DNA of 64,000 nt, taken from positions 930,001 through 994,000 of the forward strand of contig NZ_WAEL01000001.1 of the NCBI RefSeq assembly GCF_011742925.1, given 5' to 3'. The first letter of the stretch is position 1, and each line of letters opens with the position of its first letter. Origin of the DNA: Fibrivirga algicola (lineage in GTDB: Bacteria; Bacteroidota; Bacteroidia; Cytophagales; Spirosomataceae). The notes under the pieces were generated by a model. It was not told where the DNA came from and did not search any database. It saw only the letters and a list, made by a program, of their open reading frames with translations. Positions 16,499-24,743 of the stretch are shown here, piece after piece. The translations under genes were made by a program, and so were the position numbers.

Positions 16499-17212
16499 TT
16501 ATTTGGTCGGCTTCTTAAAAACCTTCTCGTCGACCGGACCATTAACGGTCACTTTGTTTGTCGAGAAGGCGAGGTTGCCCATCTGCCCGGCAATCTCCAT
16601 CGAGTTAGGGAATTTTATGCCGCTGACATCTTTGTAATCCGAAAAGAGGATTTCTCCGTCCTGGTCGTTCATTTTTGTTTTAATCTTGCTCACCAGGTAC
16701 GTTGTAGCATCCAGGTACTGGTCCGTAACCTGGTTGTCCTTGGTCGTTACTTTCAGGTGATACACGTCCTTTTTGTCTACTTTCTCTTTTCCGACCAGTT
16801 CTACTTTGCTGCCATTGGTTTTATAGCCAACCAGCGAGCCGAATGGGTACAACTGGCTCATAGACTGCTTGACCACGTCGGCCGACATGTCCTCCGGATC
16901 GCCAGAACCACCCATCATCGCGGGACGAACCATCCAGCCAGTGGTGCCGTCAATAACCTGGATCATTGAATTTCCCATCACAGTCGACTCCGAGCGCATT
17001 GATTTGCCAACGACGATGGTCGTTACAGAGGGAATTTCCATGCCCTGCACCGACAGCGACCGGTCAATTACAACGGTTTTTACCGCGTTCAGCTTGTCCA
17101 TCCCACCGAGAGCGGCCACGTGTTTGTCAACAATTTCATCAACGGTTTGGGCATAGGCGCCAAAGCTCACGAATACAGCCAGGGTAGCGGCCAGGAATTT
17201 GTTCGTTTTCAT
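16499..17212 (-). CDS. Periplasmic LolA/LolB-fold lipoprotein-sorting-like protein
   Basis: 237 aa with a signal peptide (MKTNKFLAATLAVFVSFGAYA, cut before QTV). The mature protein starts TVDEIVDKHVAALGGMDKLNAVKT, the usual start of Bacteroidota LolA-like or outer-membrane lipoprotein-sorting proteins, and continues with alternating beta strands (DQYLDATTYLVSKIKTKM, FSDYKDVSGIKFPNSMEI). It may bind lipid or a hydrophobic ligand in the periplasm. It lies 51 bp after the TonB-type receptor gene in the same direction, so the two may be expressed together. Confidence 0.8.
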   Translation of the reverse strand: MKTNKFLAATLAVFVSFGAYAQTVDEIVDKHVAALGGMDKLNAVKTVVIDRSLSVQGMEIPSVTTIVVGKSMRSESTVMGNSMIQVIDGTTGWMVRPAMMGGSGDPEDMSADVVKQSMSQLYPFGSLVGYKTNGSKVELVGKEKVDKKDVYHLKVTTKDNQVTDQYLDATTYLVSKIKTKMNDQDGEILFSDYKDVSGIKFPNSMEIAGQMGNLAFSTNKVTVNGPVDEKVFKKPTK

Positions 17213-17263
17213 TAATCAAGTTTGAGTTAAGTTTTGTGCTGAATTCAACGAGGAATGTATTGT

Positions 17264-19846
17264 CTACTGTCGGCTTGCGCCACCGGCGGGGGCACCGCCA
17301 GCAGGGGCCTGACCACCACCGCTGCCATCCGTTTTTACATCGTCATTATTGACCGATTTTGCCTTCTTACGCGGGGCATCCATGGTCATCTTTCCGATCT
17401 TGTACGTGAACGTCAGCCGGACACCGCGGTTATAAAGATACACATCATTCACCTGTGTAAACTGAGCGGCGTTAAGAACGGTGTGAATATTGAACCGACT
17501 TGACAGAAAGTTCTCGGCAGCCAGGCCAATGCTACCTTTCTTGTTGGCAATGTCTTTCTTGACGCCGATCGTGTAGAAACCAAAGCCCCCCTGCGTACCC
17601 TGCAACTGAATGGTATTGCCCTGCATGAAGCCGAAGGCCTGCGCGCCCCAGCCATTGCCAAACTGAGCTGATGCCATTGAACCACCACTTACCTGGAAAC
17701 CACTGTTGGTCAACTCCTGAGAGACACCCCGCTCGCCAACAGCCTGACCAGTGAGGCTCGTGTAAAAGGCGTTGAAGAAGATACCAATGTTAATTTTCGA
17801 CGTGGCAGCCACGTTGGCGAAGACGTTGGTCCCGAAAGCGCGTTGCCGACCAATGTTCTGGTAGGTACTGACAATGGCACCTTTCAGCGTATCAGACGGC
17901 TGGCTGATGAGGGTAATGGCGTTGTCGGTAATCCGTCCGAAGAAGGTGGCGTTTACAAACGTCTTCTTGATGGTCCGGCTCAAGCCCAACTCGAAGTTGT
18001 CGGTCAGTTCGGGGCGGAGCGATGGGTTACCAACCGTAATCACCTGTGGGTTTGCTGCGTTGAAGTTGGGGTTCAACTGCTGAAGACCCGGACGTTGGAT
18101 ACGGCGGTTATAGCCCAGTTTTACCGTGGTACCGCTATACGTTTTCGATGCGTTGACGCTCGGAACCAGCACACCGTAGTCGCCAATGCCAATGGGGCCG
18201 CCCTCTCTGGTGCTGGCATCGATGAATGTGTGCTCATAGCGCAATCCTCCTTTAAACGTGTACCGTTTTTTGGTTGTGTACGTGTACGAGGTATAGCCCG
18301 CCGCAATGTTCTGATTGTACAGCAGAGCCCCCAGCGTGTTGTTGTTTTGAGTGACAAACTCGCCGGTTGCCCCCGCATTCAAATAGCGATAATCGCTGTT
18401 CACCTGCCGCAAAATGGCTTTGCCGCCAATTTCGAGTAACTGGTTTTTGCTTATAGGAGTCTGGTAGTCAGACTGAATGGTGAATTCCTGGTTCAGGTTG
18501 GCGTTCAGGTTACGTTGCCGGCTAATCAGCTCATTACTGCCATTGAACAGGTTCGCATCAAAATTATTAGTCAAATCGGTGCGACTATAGAGGGTCGACA
18601 CGCTCCATTCCTGCTGGGGTTTAAACGTGTGCAGGTAATCGACGTTCATGTCGACGGTGCCAGACAGGTTCTTAGCGTCGACGTTCCGGTTAATGCCCGA
18701 TCCGGCCACACCGTTGGTGAACAGACGAGTGATCAGGTCTTGTCGGTTCGTAAAATTACGAACGCCGTAACGTACCCCGGCTGTCAGGCTCTGGTTCTTG
18801 GCCAGATCATAATCGAAGCCCAGGTTATACTGCCCAAACAGGCCCTGGTTGTTGCCTACACCGGTTTGGCGCGTCAGCGTTGTTACACCGTTCGACACGC
18901 TGGTCTGGTCGAGGTTGGTTTCTGATTTCGTGTTATATATACCACGACCAAAACCACCGAGGGTGAAACCCGCTTTGCCTTTGCGGTAGCTGCCGTTGAG
19001 CGACAGGGTTGCGCCCCGGTTGCCAACGCCCGAATCGATGTTCAGGTTGAGGCCTTGCAGGCTGTTCTTTTTGGTAATGATGTTGATGATACCGCCCGAT
19101 CCCTCTGCGTCGTACTTGGCCGAAGGGCTGGTGATCACCTCAACCGTTTTAATCTGGTCGGCTGGAATCTGTTTCAGCGCATCGGCAACGCTGCTCGCGA
19201 TGATTGTACTTGGCTTGTTGTTGATCAGTACGCGGATGTTGCTGCTACCCCGAAGCGAGACATTACCGTCCAGATCGACTGTCAGTAGCGGTACTTTTCG
19301 CAGCACATCAGACGCGTCGCCTCCCTTGGCCAGAATGTCTTTTTCGGCGTTGTAGACCAGCCGGTCCACTTTCTCTTCGATTAGCGCGCTTTGCCCAACA
19401 ACAGTTACCTCGTTCAGCAACTTTACGCTCGAGTTTAGTCTGACAACTCCAATGTCCAGCGTTTGGCCGTTGGTCACCGTCAGGCTGTCAACGGTTTTTG
19501 TTTTGTAGCCAACAAAGGTGATCAGCGCTCTGTACTGACCGGCAACTAATTTGCTAAGCGTGAATTTTCCTTTTTCGTCGGCAACGGTCCCATCTACGGC
19601 TTTCCCCGTCGTTTTATTGTAAAGTGCAACGCTGGCAAACTCAACAGCCTTGGTCTGAGCTGAGTCGATGACGTACCCCGTAATTTTAGCAGTACCCTTC
19701 GGGCTCTGGTCACCCGCGGTGCCGGGCAAAGCGGTGCCCCGGTTGGGCTGTGTTGCGCCACCCATGCCCGGAAACTGGGCAAACGAAGGGGCAGAAAGAC
19801 CAACTGTAAGCAGTGTGGCGGTGATAAGTAAAGAATTCGCTTTCAT
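17264..19846 (-). CDS. TonB-dependent receptor-like outer membrane beta-barrel protein
   Basis: 860 aa from ATG 19846, which begins a signal peptide (MKANSLLITATLLTVGLSAPSFAQ). Residues about 60-150 are a carboxypeptidase-like regulatory domain (GYVIDSAQTKAVEFASVALYN), then a plug (DVLRKVPLLTVDLDGNVSLRG ... IEVITSP-like region), then a large barrel of the OMP_b-brl_3 type. The C-terminus after the barrel is a Gly/Ala/Pro-rich tail ending GGASRQ, so the usual terminal aromatic is absent. The ligand is unknown. There is no SusD partner nearby. Confidence 0.88.
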   Translation of the reverse strand: MKANSLLITATLLTVGLSAPSFAQFPGMGGATQPNRGTALPGTAGDQSPKGTAKITGYVIDSAQTKAVEFASVALYNKTTGKAVDGTVADEKGKFTLSKLVAGQYRALITFVGYKTKTVDSLTVTNGQTLDIGVVRLNSSVKLLNEVTVVGQSALIEEKVDRLVYNAEKDILAKGGDASDVLRKVPLLTVDLDGNVSLRGSSNIRVLINNKPSTIIASSVADALKQIPADQIKTVEVITSPSAKYDAEGSGGIINIITKKNSLQGLNLNIDSGVGNRGATLSLNGSYRKGKAGFTLGGFGRGIYNTKSETNLDQTSVSNGVTTLTRQTGVGNNQGLFGQYNLGFDYDLAKNQSLTAGVRYGVRNFTNRQDLITRLFTNGVAGSGINRNVDAKNLSGTVDMNVDYLHTFKPQQEWSVSTLYSRTDLTNNFDANLFNGSNELISRQRNLNANLNQEFTIQSDYQTPISKNQLLEIGGKAILRQVNSDYRYLNAGATGEFVTQNNNTLGALLYNQNIAAGYTSYTYTTKKRYTFKGGLRYEHTFIDASTREGGPIGIGDYGVLVPSVNASKTYSGTTVKLGYNRRIQRPGLQQLNPNFNAANPQVITVGNPSLRPELTDNFELGLSRTIKKTFVNATFFGRITDNAITLISQPSDTLKGAIVSTYQNIGRQRAFGTNVFANVAATSKINIGIFFNAFYTSLTGQAVGERGVSQELTNSGFQVSGGSMASAQFGNGWGAQAFGFMQGNTIQLQGTQGGFGFYTIGVKKDIANKKGSIGLAAENFLSSRFNIHTVLNAAQFTQVNDVYLYNRGVRLTFTYKIGKMTMDAPRKKAKSVNNDDVKTDGSGGGQAPAGGAPAGGASRQ

Positions 19847-20032
19847 AAACTGATGGTTGTACGCTACAAATGTCTGCCCCGGCCTGCATTCCTGAAATGG
19901 AAAGGGGATAGAGGCCCCGTTTGCCAGGATAGACAGCGTTTTCGCCCCGACGAACGGCTGGTAATAACCTGGTGACACAATGAAATTGTGAGTTCCCAAA
20001 ACTGTATATTCGTTCTGCTCGTTGATTGAATC

Positions 20033-20890
20033 ATGCGTTGGTCTATTGTCCGTTGGTTTGTTGCATTAGTTATTGCCCTACCCATTGGGACAATCATCCT
20101 GTTTCCATCTCTCTGGCGCTGCCTGACAATCGCCCACGCCAGCGAATTCGAACCGCTGACTGCCGGTAAAAAGACGCTCTACATCAGCACAGAGGCTACC
20201 TCCCGGCAACGCGAAGTCTTTACGAATCACTTACAAATTGCTTCAGACCGGATCCGGCGGTTTTGGGGTAACCAACGCGGGCAGGCGGTTATCATTTATT
20301 GCCCAACCCAGGAGCAGTACGCCCAGTATTGCTCGGGTGGCGAAGGGGCAGGTTGTAGTCTGGGTATGCCCTGGGGCGATTCGTTTCTGGTGTTGGGCCC
20401 GGAAGGGAACAACCCCGATGTGATGGCCCATGAACTTTGCCACGACGAATTATTTGCGCGGCTGGGCTGGCTCACGATCAAGCGGCAAGTACCGCAATGG
20501 TTCAATGAGGGGCTGGCATTAATGGTCGATTATCGGTTTTCCAACGGCCCCAGTGACGCCCGTGAGCGCTTTCTGAGTTACGATGCCGAATGGAAATACC
20601 GTGCCTATGGTCCGCAGGGGCTAAGTCCGCAGGTTGTGCCGGGTTTATCGTCACTAGAGACTACCCGCGACTTTTTTTATGGTGATTACAGCCGGGTTAT
20701 GCTGGCCTACCTGACCGCCGGCCGTGAGGTATCGCGCTGGTTGGCTACGGTGGGTACGTCGGCCCTGCCCCGACTTATTACTGACCTGTTGGCGGGTAAT
20801 AAGTTTGCCGATGTATACCAATTTGCCCGAAACAGGAAGGTGAGTACGTCGCCAAAAAATGTTCAGCCGGTAAACCGTTCGGCGCGTTGA
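20033..20890 (+). CDS. Membrane-anchored HExxH metallopeptidase-like protein
   Basis: 285 aa. One N-terminal helix (about 8-26) is followed by an extracytoplasmic domain. HELCH (H133, E134, H137) and the later WFNEG (E159) give an HExxH plus downstream Glu arrangement as in gluzincin zinc peptidases, 22 residues apart. Six cysteines are present, including two in CSGGEGAGC. The overall layout recalls the peptidase MA-like group, but I do not recognise a named family. The gene lies 44 bp before a DUF721 gene and diverges from the TonB-type receptor. Substrate unknown. Confidence 0.7.
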   Translation: MRWSIVRWFVALVIALPIGTIILFPSLWRCLTIAHASEFEPLTAGKKTLYISTEATSRQREVFTNHLQIASDRIRRFWGNQRGQAVIIYCPTQEQYAQYCSGGEGAGCSLGMPWGDSFLVLGPEGNNPDVMAHELCHDELFARLGWLTIKRQVPQWFNEGLALMVDYRFSNGPSDARERFLSYDAEWKYRAYGPQGLSPQVVPGLSSLETTRDFFYGDYSRVMLAYLTAGREVSRWLATVGTSALPRLITDLLAGNKFADVYQFARNRKVSTSPKNVQPVNRSAR

Positions 20891-20898
20891 GCTAGTCG

Positions 20899-20906
20899 TA
20901 TCTTTG
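20899..20906 (+). promoter_or_regulatory. -7 box of the DUF721 gene
   Basis: TATCTTTG fits TAnnTTTG and lies 27 bp before the ATG at 20934. A TTG at ideal spacing is not evident. Confidence 0.45.
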
Positions 20907-20933
20907 TGCCATCCCCTAACGCTCTTCGCCAAC

Positions 20934-21254
20934 ATGACCAGCAACAAGTACGTAACCGCCACGTCTCGTAACCCCGGCACTACTACCGTCAAAGAAGCGT
21001 TTGACAAGCTGTTGCAAGTGTATAAGCTACGGGGGCGATTCAACGAAACGTACCTGGAAGCCTATTGGGGGAAGATGATGGGGCAGGCCATTGCGTCGCG
21101 CACTACCCGCCTCTACGTGCGCGAGAGCACGCTTTACATCGAACTATCGTCGGCCCCGCTACGCAGTGAGCTGGTCAATGCCAAGCAGAAAGTGATTCAG
21201 TTGGTGAACAAAGAGGTTGGGTCGGAAGTCATCTCCGATGTGGTCTTTATCTGA
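20934..21254 (+). CDS. DUF721 / DciA-like protein
   Basis: 106 aa from ATG 20934; an upstream in-frame start would lie in the promoter. The sequence TVKEAFDKLLQVYKLRGRFNETYLEAYWGKMMG ... YVRESTLYIELSSAPLRSELVNAKQKVIQLVN fits DUF721, the KH-like family that includes DciA, a loader or partner of the replicative helicase DnaB in bacteria without DnaC. It is cytosolic. Its last 58 bp overlap the 3' end of the convergent GT87 gene. Confidence 0.88.
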   Translation: MTSNKYVTATSRNPGTTTVKEAFDKLLQVYKLRGRFNETYLEAYWGKMMGQAIASRTTRLYVRESTLYIELSSAPLRSELVNAKQKVIQLVNKEVGSEVISDVVFI

Positions 21255-22393
21255 GTCCAGAGCTGGTACTGCACCCGTAGCCAGACCAGTACGCACGGCA
21301 CCGCCTTAATGCTGTAGGGCACGAAGAAATTGTTCTGCCACACTTTCGGGAACAGATCCGTCGGTGACAATGAGGTGAACAGGATCACCAGCGCCAGCAA
21401 TACCTTATCGAGCGTCGACACGGGCGAATCGAGGGTTACCCACCAAAGCGCTACGCCAACTACCGCCAGCACATAGGTAGGCGATTCGGCCATTTTATTA
21501 AAAATGATCACAAACAGCAGGAAGTAAGCCAGCATACGCCGCTGGTACGTGCGATCCTGCCAGAGACTGAACCGGGCAAAGGGAGCCAGAAACAGCGTAA
21601 TACCAATCAGTTCCAGAATGCGGAGGTTTGCGTCTGTCTTAGCCATGCCGAACCAGGCGACCAGAATGCCCGGTACCGAAATAAGTACGCCCAGCTTACT
21701 GTCGACGACCACCCGGCCCCATTCAATGTATTCGCTTACGACGCTATTCCACGGAATCATGGTCCAGGGAGCCAGCCCAAGTAAGACGGTCCAGACTACC
21801 ATGGCAAGCAGAAATTCGGCTTTTTTAGGGAAGAAAAGAAAGAAAATGGCCGCCCCAACGCCGTAGAATTTAATGTAGAGGCACAGGGTGAACAGTAGGG
21901 CCGCCAGCCAGACCCGCTGATTGCGCAGAAAATAGACGCCCAGCAACATAGCTCCCACAATGAAGTTGTTGCTCTGCATATTTTGCGCTGTGATCAATCC
22001 TTCGGCAAAAACGATCAGCAACACGATAACCCGTTTCCGGTTGGCATCGGCATGATCGCTGAGGTAATACCAGATGCCCGCTACCAGCATGGCGGCATTC
22101 AACAGATTCCACAATAGGACTCCCAGCCAGTTGGGCAGGTAATAAAAGGGCCCCATCAGCCAGGCAAAAGTAGGACTGTACTTGTAATTGTCTTCGAACA
22201 GGTTGGGATGCAGGCCGTAGATCGTCTTGTCGATCAAGAGGTTATGGAATGGCTTGGCAAACATCAGGTAGTTATTCAACTGCCCAAGCGCATATTTCTG
22301 ACCCGCCACGGCGGTGAAGATAACCAGCGTTAGGGCCGCCAGCCGATACGGGGTAAGCCAGCGGAACGAACCGCTAAATGTAGAGTCTGTCAC
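21197..22393 (-). CDS. GT87-like polyprenol-linked glycosyltransferase, membrane protein
   Basis: About 398 aa if the GTG at 22393 is the start; a GTG at 22447 would overlap the deacetylase gene. It has nine or more hydrophobic helices and the family pattern YKYSPTFAWLMGPFYYLP ... LLWNLLNAAMLVAGIWYY ... NNFIVGAMLLGVYFLR seen in DUF2029/GT87 proteins. These add sugars from polyprenyl-phosphate donors on the outer face of the inner membrane. The upstream GT2 could supply such a donor and the deacetylase could modify the product, so the three may form a glycan or glycolipid pathway. The 3' end overlaps the convergent DUF721 gene by 58 bp. Confidence 0.8.
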   Translation of the reverse strand: MTDSTFSGSFRWLTPYRLAALTLVIFTAVAGQKYALGQLNNYLMFAKPFHNLLIDKTIYGLHPNLFEDNYKYSPTFAWLMGPFYYLPNWLGVLLWNLLNAAMLVAGIWYYLSDHADANRKRVIVLLIVFAEGLITAQNMQSNNFIVGAMLLGVYFLRNQRVWLAALLFTLCLYIKFYGVGAAIFFLFFPKKAEFLLAMVVWTVLLGLAPWTMIPWNSVVSEYIEWGRVVVDSKLGVLISVPGILVAWFGMAKTDANLRILELIGITLFLAPFARFSLWQDRTYQRRMLAYFLLFVIIFNKMAESPTYVLAVVGVALWWVTLDSPVSTLDKVLLALVILFTSLSPTDLFPKVWQNNFFVPYSIKAVPCVLVWLRVQYQLWTQIKTTSEMTSDPTSLFTN

Positions 22394-22421
22394 TAGAAAA
22401 ATGTTGTAGTAGCTTGAATGC

Positions 22422-23207
22422 CTATAGCAGCGTATCGGCAAATTCACCCATGGTTGTGTACTCGCCGTGTTGGCGCAGAAACCGCAGCAGTGACTCTACC
22501 CGGTCGAGCAGCTGATCGCGGGAGTGCCGTTTTACATAGGTCGGAATCTTGTCGAACTCCGCCAGATCGGTAAACTCCCAGGGATGAACATACAGGTTTA
22601 CGAAGCCATCGGCGCGGAGCGTTTGCAGACACAGTTGTTTATACAGTCCGAACGGAAAATTTTTCAGGCTCAGCCAGAAGAGAGGCAACCGCAGCCGGGG
22701 CGTTACCGAAGCCGGAATTTGCCAGATCGTTTTTTCGCGAAAGGGAAGTCGGGGTTCGCTTAGGTGATTGTACCGGCCGGGAATAAATGTGGGGTGCAGC
22801 GACGAATTGTATACGTACCCGGCGGCCACCAGATCGTCGGGGTTGGTTTCGCCCATACGGGCCCGCCTGAATCCACGAACTGGTTTGCCAAGCAGATTTT
22901 CCAGCGCCGCTTTCGATGTAGCCAGGTCGGCCGGTTCAAACGTGGTATGGTAATACCCGTGCGACGCCACTTCGTGCGTTTTAGCCAGTTGCTGCATCAA
23001 CTCAGGCTCGTGCAGGGCGTAATTGGCCGTTGTGAACAGCGTAGTCCGTGCGTTCAACGCATTGAAGCGCTCGGCCAGCAGGCGTAGTCCTTTAGTCGAA
23101 ACAGCGATCTGATCGATCAGGGAGAGCTCGTGCCCATATTCGAGGGCCGTATCAAACTCCTCTACGTCAACGGTGAAGAGTATATGTCGGGGGTTGGTGC
23201 TTGCCAT
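22422..23207 (-). CDS. Polysaccharide deacetylase family protein (NodB-like)
   Basis: 261 aa. The NodB motifs are clear: DVEEF (catalytic and metal Asp) near residue 14, SHGYYHTTF (metal His pair), FRRARMGETNPDDL, and HPWEF near the C-terminus. It removes N- or O-acetyl groups from a polysaccharide with a divalent metal. There is no signal peptide, so a cytoplasmic or membrane-associated polyprenyl-linked substrate is possible. The first 46 bp overlap the end of the GT2 gene, pointing to co-translation. Confidence 0.88.
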   Translation of the reverse strand: MASTNPRHILFTVDVEEFDTALEYGHELSLIDQIAVSTKGLRLLAERFNALNARTTLFTTANYALHEPELMQQLAKTHEVASHGYYHTTFEPADLATSKAALENLLGKPVRGFRRARMGETNPDDLVAAGYVYNSSLHPTFIPGRYNHLSEPRLPFREKTIWQIPASVTPRLRLPLFWLSLKNFPFGLYKQLCLQTLRADGFVNLYVHPWEFTDLAEFDKIPTYVKRHSRDQLLDRVESLLRFLRQHGEYTTMGEFADTLL

Positions 23208-24160
23208 GTAATGACTTCCTCAATCTCGCTTGTATCACCGATGATATAGGGCGGGCGCCGCTTCACCTCCACAAACGTTTTCCCCAAATATACGCCCATA
23301 ATGCCGATGACGATAAATTGAACGCCACCAATGAATACCGTCAGTACCACAAGCGTAGTCCAGCCTGAGACCGTAGCGTTGGTGAAAAAGTACTCGTACA
23401 ACACTTCCAGCCCGGTAAGCGTAGCAAACAGCGACATGGCAAAGCCCATGGCTACCGACACGTACAACGGCTTGGAACTGAATGAAGTGATGCCCATCAT
23501 GGCCAGTTGCAGCATCTTCTTGAACGAGTATTTGGTGGTGCCAGCAAAGCGGGCAGCGGGTTCATACTCGATCCGGCATTGGCGGAAACCCATCCAGGAA
23601 ATCATGCCCCGCAGAAAAAGATCATTCTCTTTAAACTGCTTCAGCACATTAAGTACTTTCCGGTCGAGTAGGCGAAAATCGGCGGCACCATCTTCAAGAT
23701 TCAGGTCGGAAGCGGCGCGGAGAAACTTATAAAAATTACGCGACGTGATCCGCTTACTCCAGGGTAGGTTTGGGTCGGGGGTACGTACCGTATACACCAC
23801 GTCGAAGCCCTCACGCCATTTCTTGATGAGCGTTGGAATCAGTTCGGGTGGGTGTTGCAGATCGGCGTCGAGGCTAACGGCGCAATCGCCCCGGGCGTGA
23901 TCATAACCAGCCCGCAGCGCTACCTGATGCCCGAAGTTGCGCGAAAAAGAGAGGAAGCGTACTTCATCATAGGTTTGGCTCAACTGCCGCAGGACGGCTT
24001 TTGTCTGGTCGGTACTGCCATCGTCGACGATCAGAATTTCATAAACACCCAGCGGCTCCATAACTGCCCGCAGTCGCTCAACCAAAAAAGGGAGGTTCTC
24101 CTCCTCATTAAAGGCTGGTACAACAAGACTGATTAGATTTGGAATAAGCGGGGCGTTCAT
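23162..24160 (-). CDS. Family 2 glycosyltransferase, DPM1/GtrB type
   Basis: 332 aa from ATG 24160. The GT-A domain shows VVPAFNEEENLPFLVERL, DDGSTDQT, SLDADLQHPPELIP (metal-binding DxD) and the acceptor region EDGAADFRLLDR. Two membrane helices follow (about 235-260 and 270-295). This is the polyprenyl-phosphate glycosyltransferase type (DPM1, GtrB, ArnC), which loads a sugar onto undecaprenyl phosphate. It has its own -7 box (24191-24198). With the deacetylase and GT87 genes it suggests a lipid-linked sugar donor pathway. Confidence 0.9.
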   Translation of the reverse strand: MNAPLIPNLISLVVPAFNEEENLPFLVERLRAVMEPLGVYEILIVDDGSTDQTKAVLRQLSQTYDEVRFLSFSRNFGHQVALRAGYDHARGDCAVSLDADLQHPPELIPTLIKKWREGFDVVYTVRTPDPNLPWSKRITSRNFYKFLRAASDLNLEDGAADFRLLDRKVLNVLKQFKENDLFLRGMISWMGFRQCRIEYEPAARFAGTTKYSFKKMLQLAMMGITSFSSKPLYVSVAMGFAMSLFATLTGLEVLYEYFFTNATVSGWTTLVVLTVFIGGVQFIVIGIMGVYLGKTFVEVKRRPPYIIGDTSEIEEVITWQAPTPDIYSSPLT

Positions 24161-24190
24161 GGGGAAAGGGCTACTCAGGAAAATTACGGA

Positions 24191-24198
24191 CAAAGGTA
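24191..24198 (-). promoter_or_regulatory. -7 box of the GT2 gene
   Basis: Minus-strand TACCTTTG fits TAnnTTTG and lies 30 bp before the ATG at 24160. It separates the glycan group from the aroK unit upstream. Confidence 0.45.
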
Positions 24199-24218
24199 CA
24201 AACAGGAAGCCGCCGTAC

Positions 24219-24743
24219 TTATAACCAGTCGCCTAGCCGGTTAAGTACGTCATGCTCCGATGCATTGCCGGTTATGGTGATATCTGCCTGCTGGTAAATG
24301 GGTAAGCGATGCTCATGTTTCTGACGTAAGTTATCGAGAAGCGCTTGATCTCCGGCATTAAAAAGCGGCCGTTCGGGGGCATCGCTCGGGAACTGCTGCG
24401 CATGGGCAATCATGCGTTGGGCCAGCGTGTGGGGGGGCACATCCAGAAACACCGACACCCCCGCCGTTTTGATATAAGCCATATTCTCGTGGAAGCAGGG
24501 CATGCCGCCGCCCGTAGCTACCACAAGGCTTCCTCCCGGTTTAATAGTGCGTAGTACCCGAGCCTCGGCCTCCCGAAAATACGGCTCGCCTTCCTGCGCA
24601 AAAATATCGGCTACGCTGCGGCCTTCTTCCCGAATAATAAGCCGGTCGGTATCGATAAAGTGGTAATGTAACTCCCGGGCAAGCCGCTTACCCAACGTGC
24701 TCTTACCCGACGAAGGCATGCCAATCAGAAAGATGTTCTTCAT
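24219..24743 (-). CDS. aroK: Shikimate kinase
   Basis: 174 aa, the standard length. The P-loop GMPSSGKSTLGKRLA, the shikimate-binding DTD in FIDTDRLI, the GGG in ATGGGMPC and the lid Arg in APERPLF are all present. It phosphorylates shikimate at O3 in aromatic amino-acid synthesis in the cytoplasm. Its ATG shares one base with the TAA of the upstream DoxX-like gene (TAATG), a translational coupling arrangement. Confidence 0.96.
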   Translation of the reverse strand: MKNIFLIGMPSSGKSTLGKRLARELHYHFIDTDRLIIREEGRSVADIFAQEGEPYFREAEARVLRTIKPGGSLVVATGGGMPCFHENMAYIKTAGVSVFLDVPPHTLAQRMIAHAQQFPSDAPERPLFNAGDQALLDNLRQKHEHRLPIYQQADITITGNASEHDVLNRLGDWL

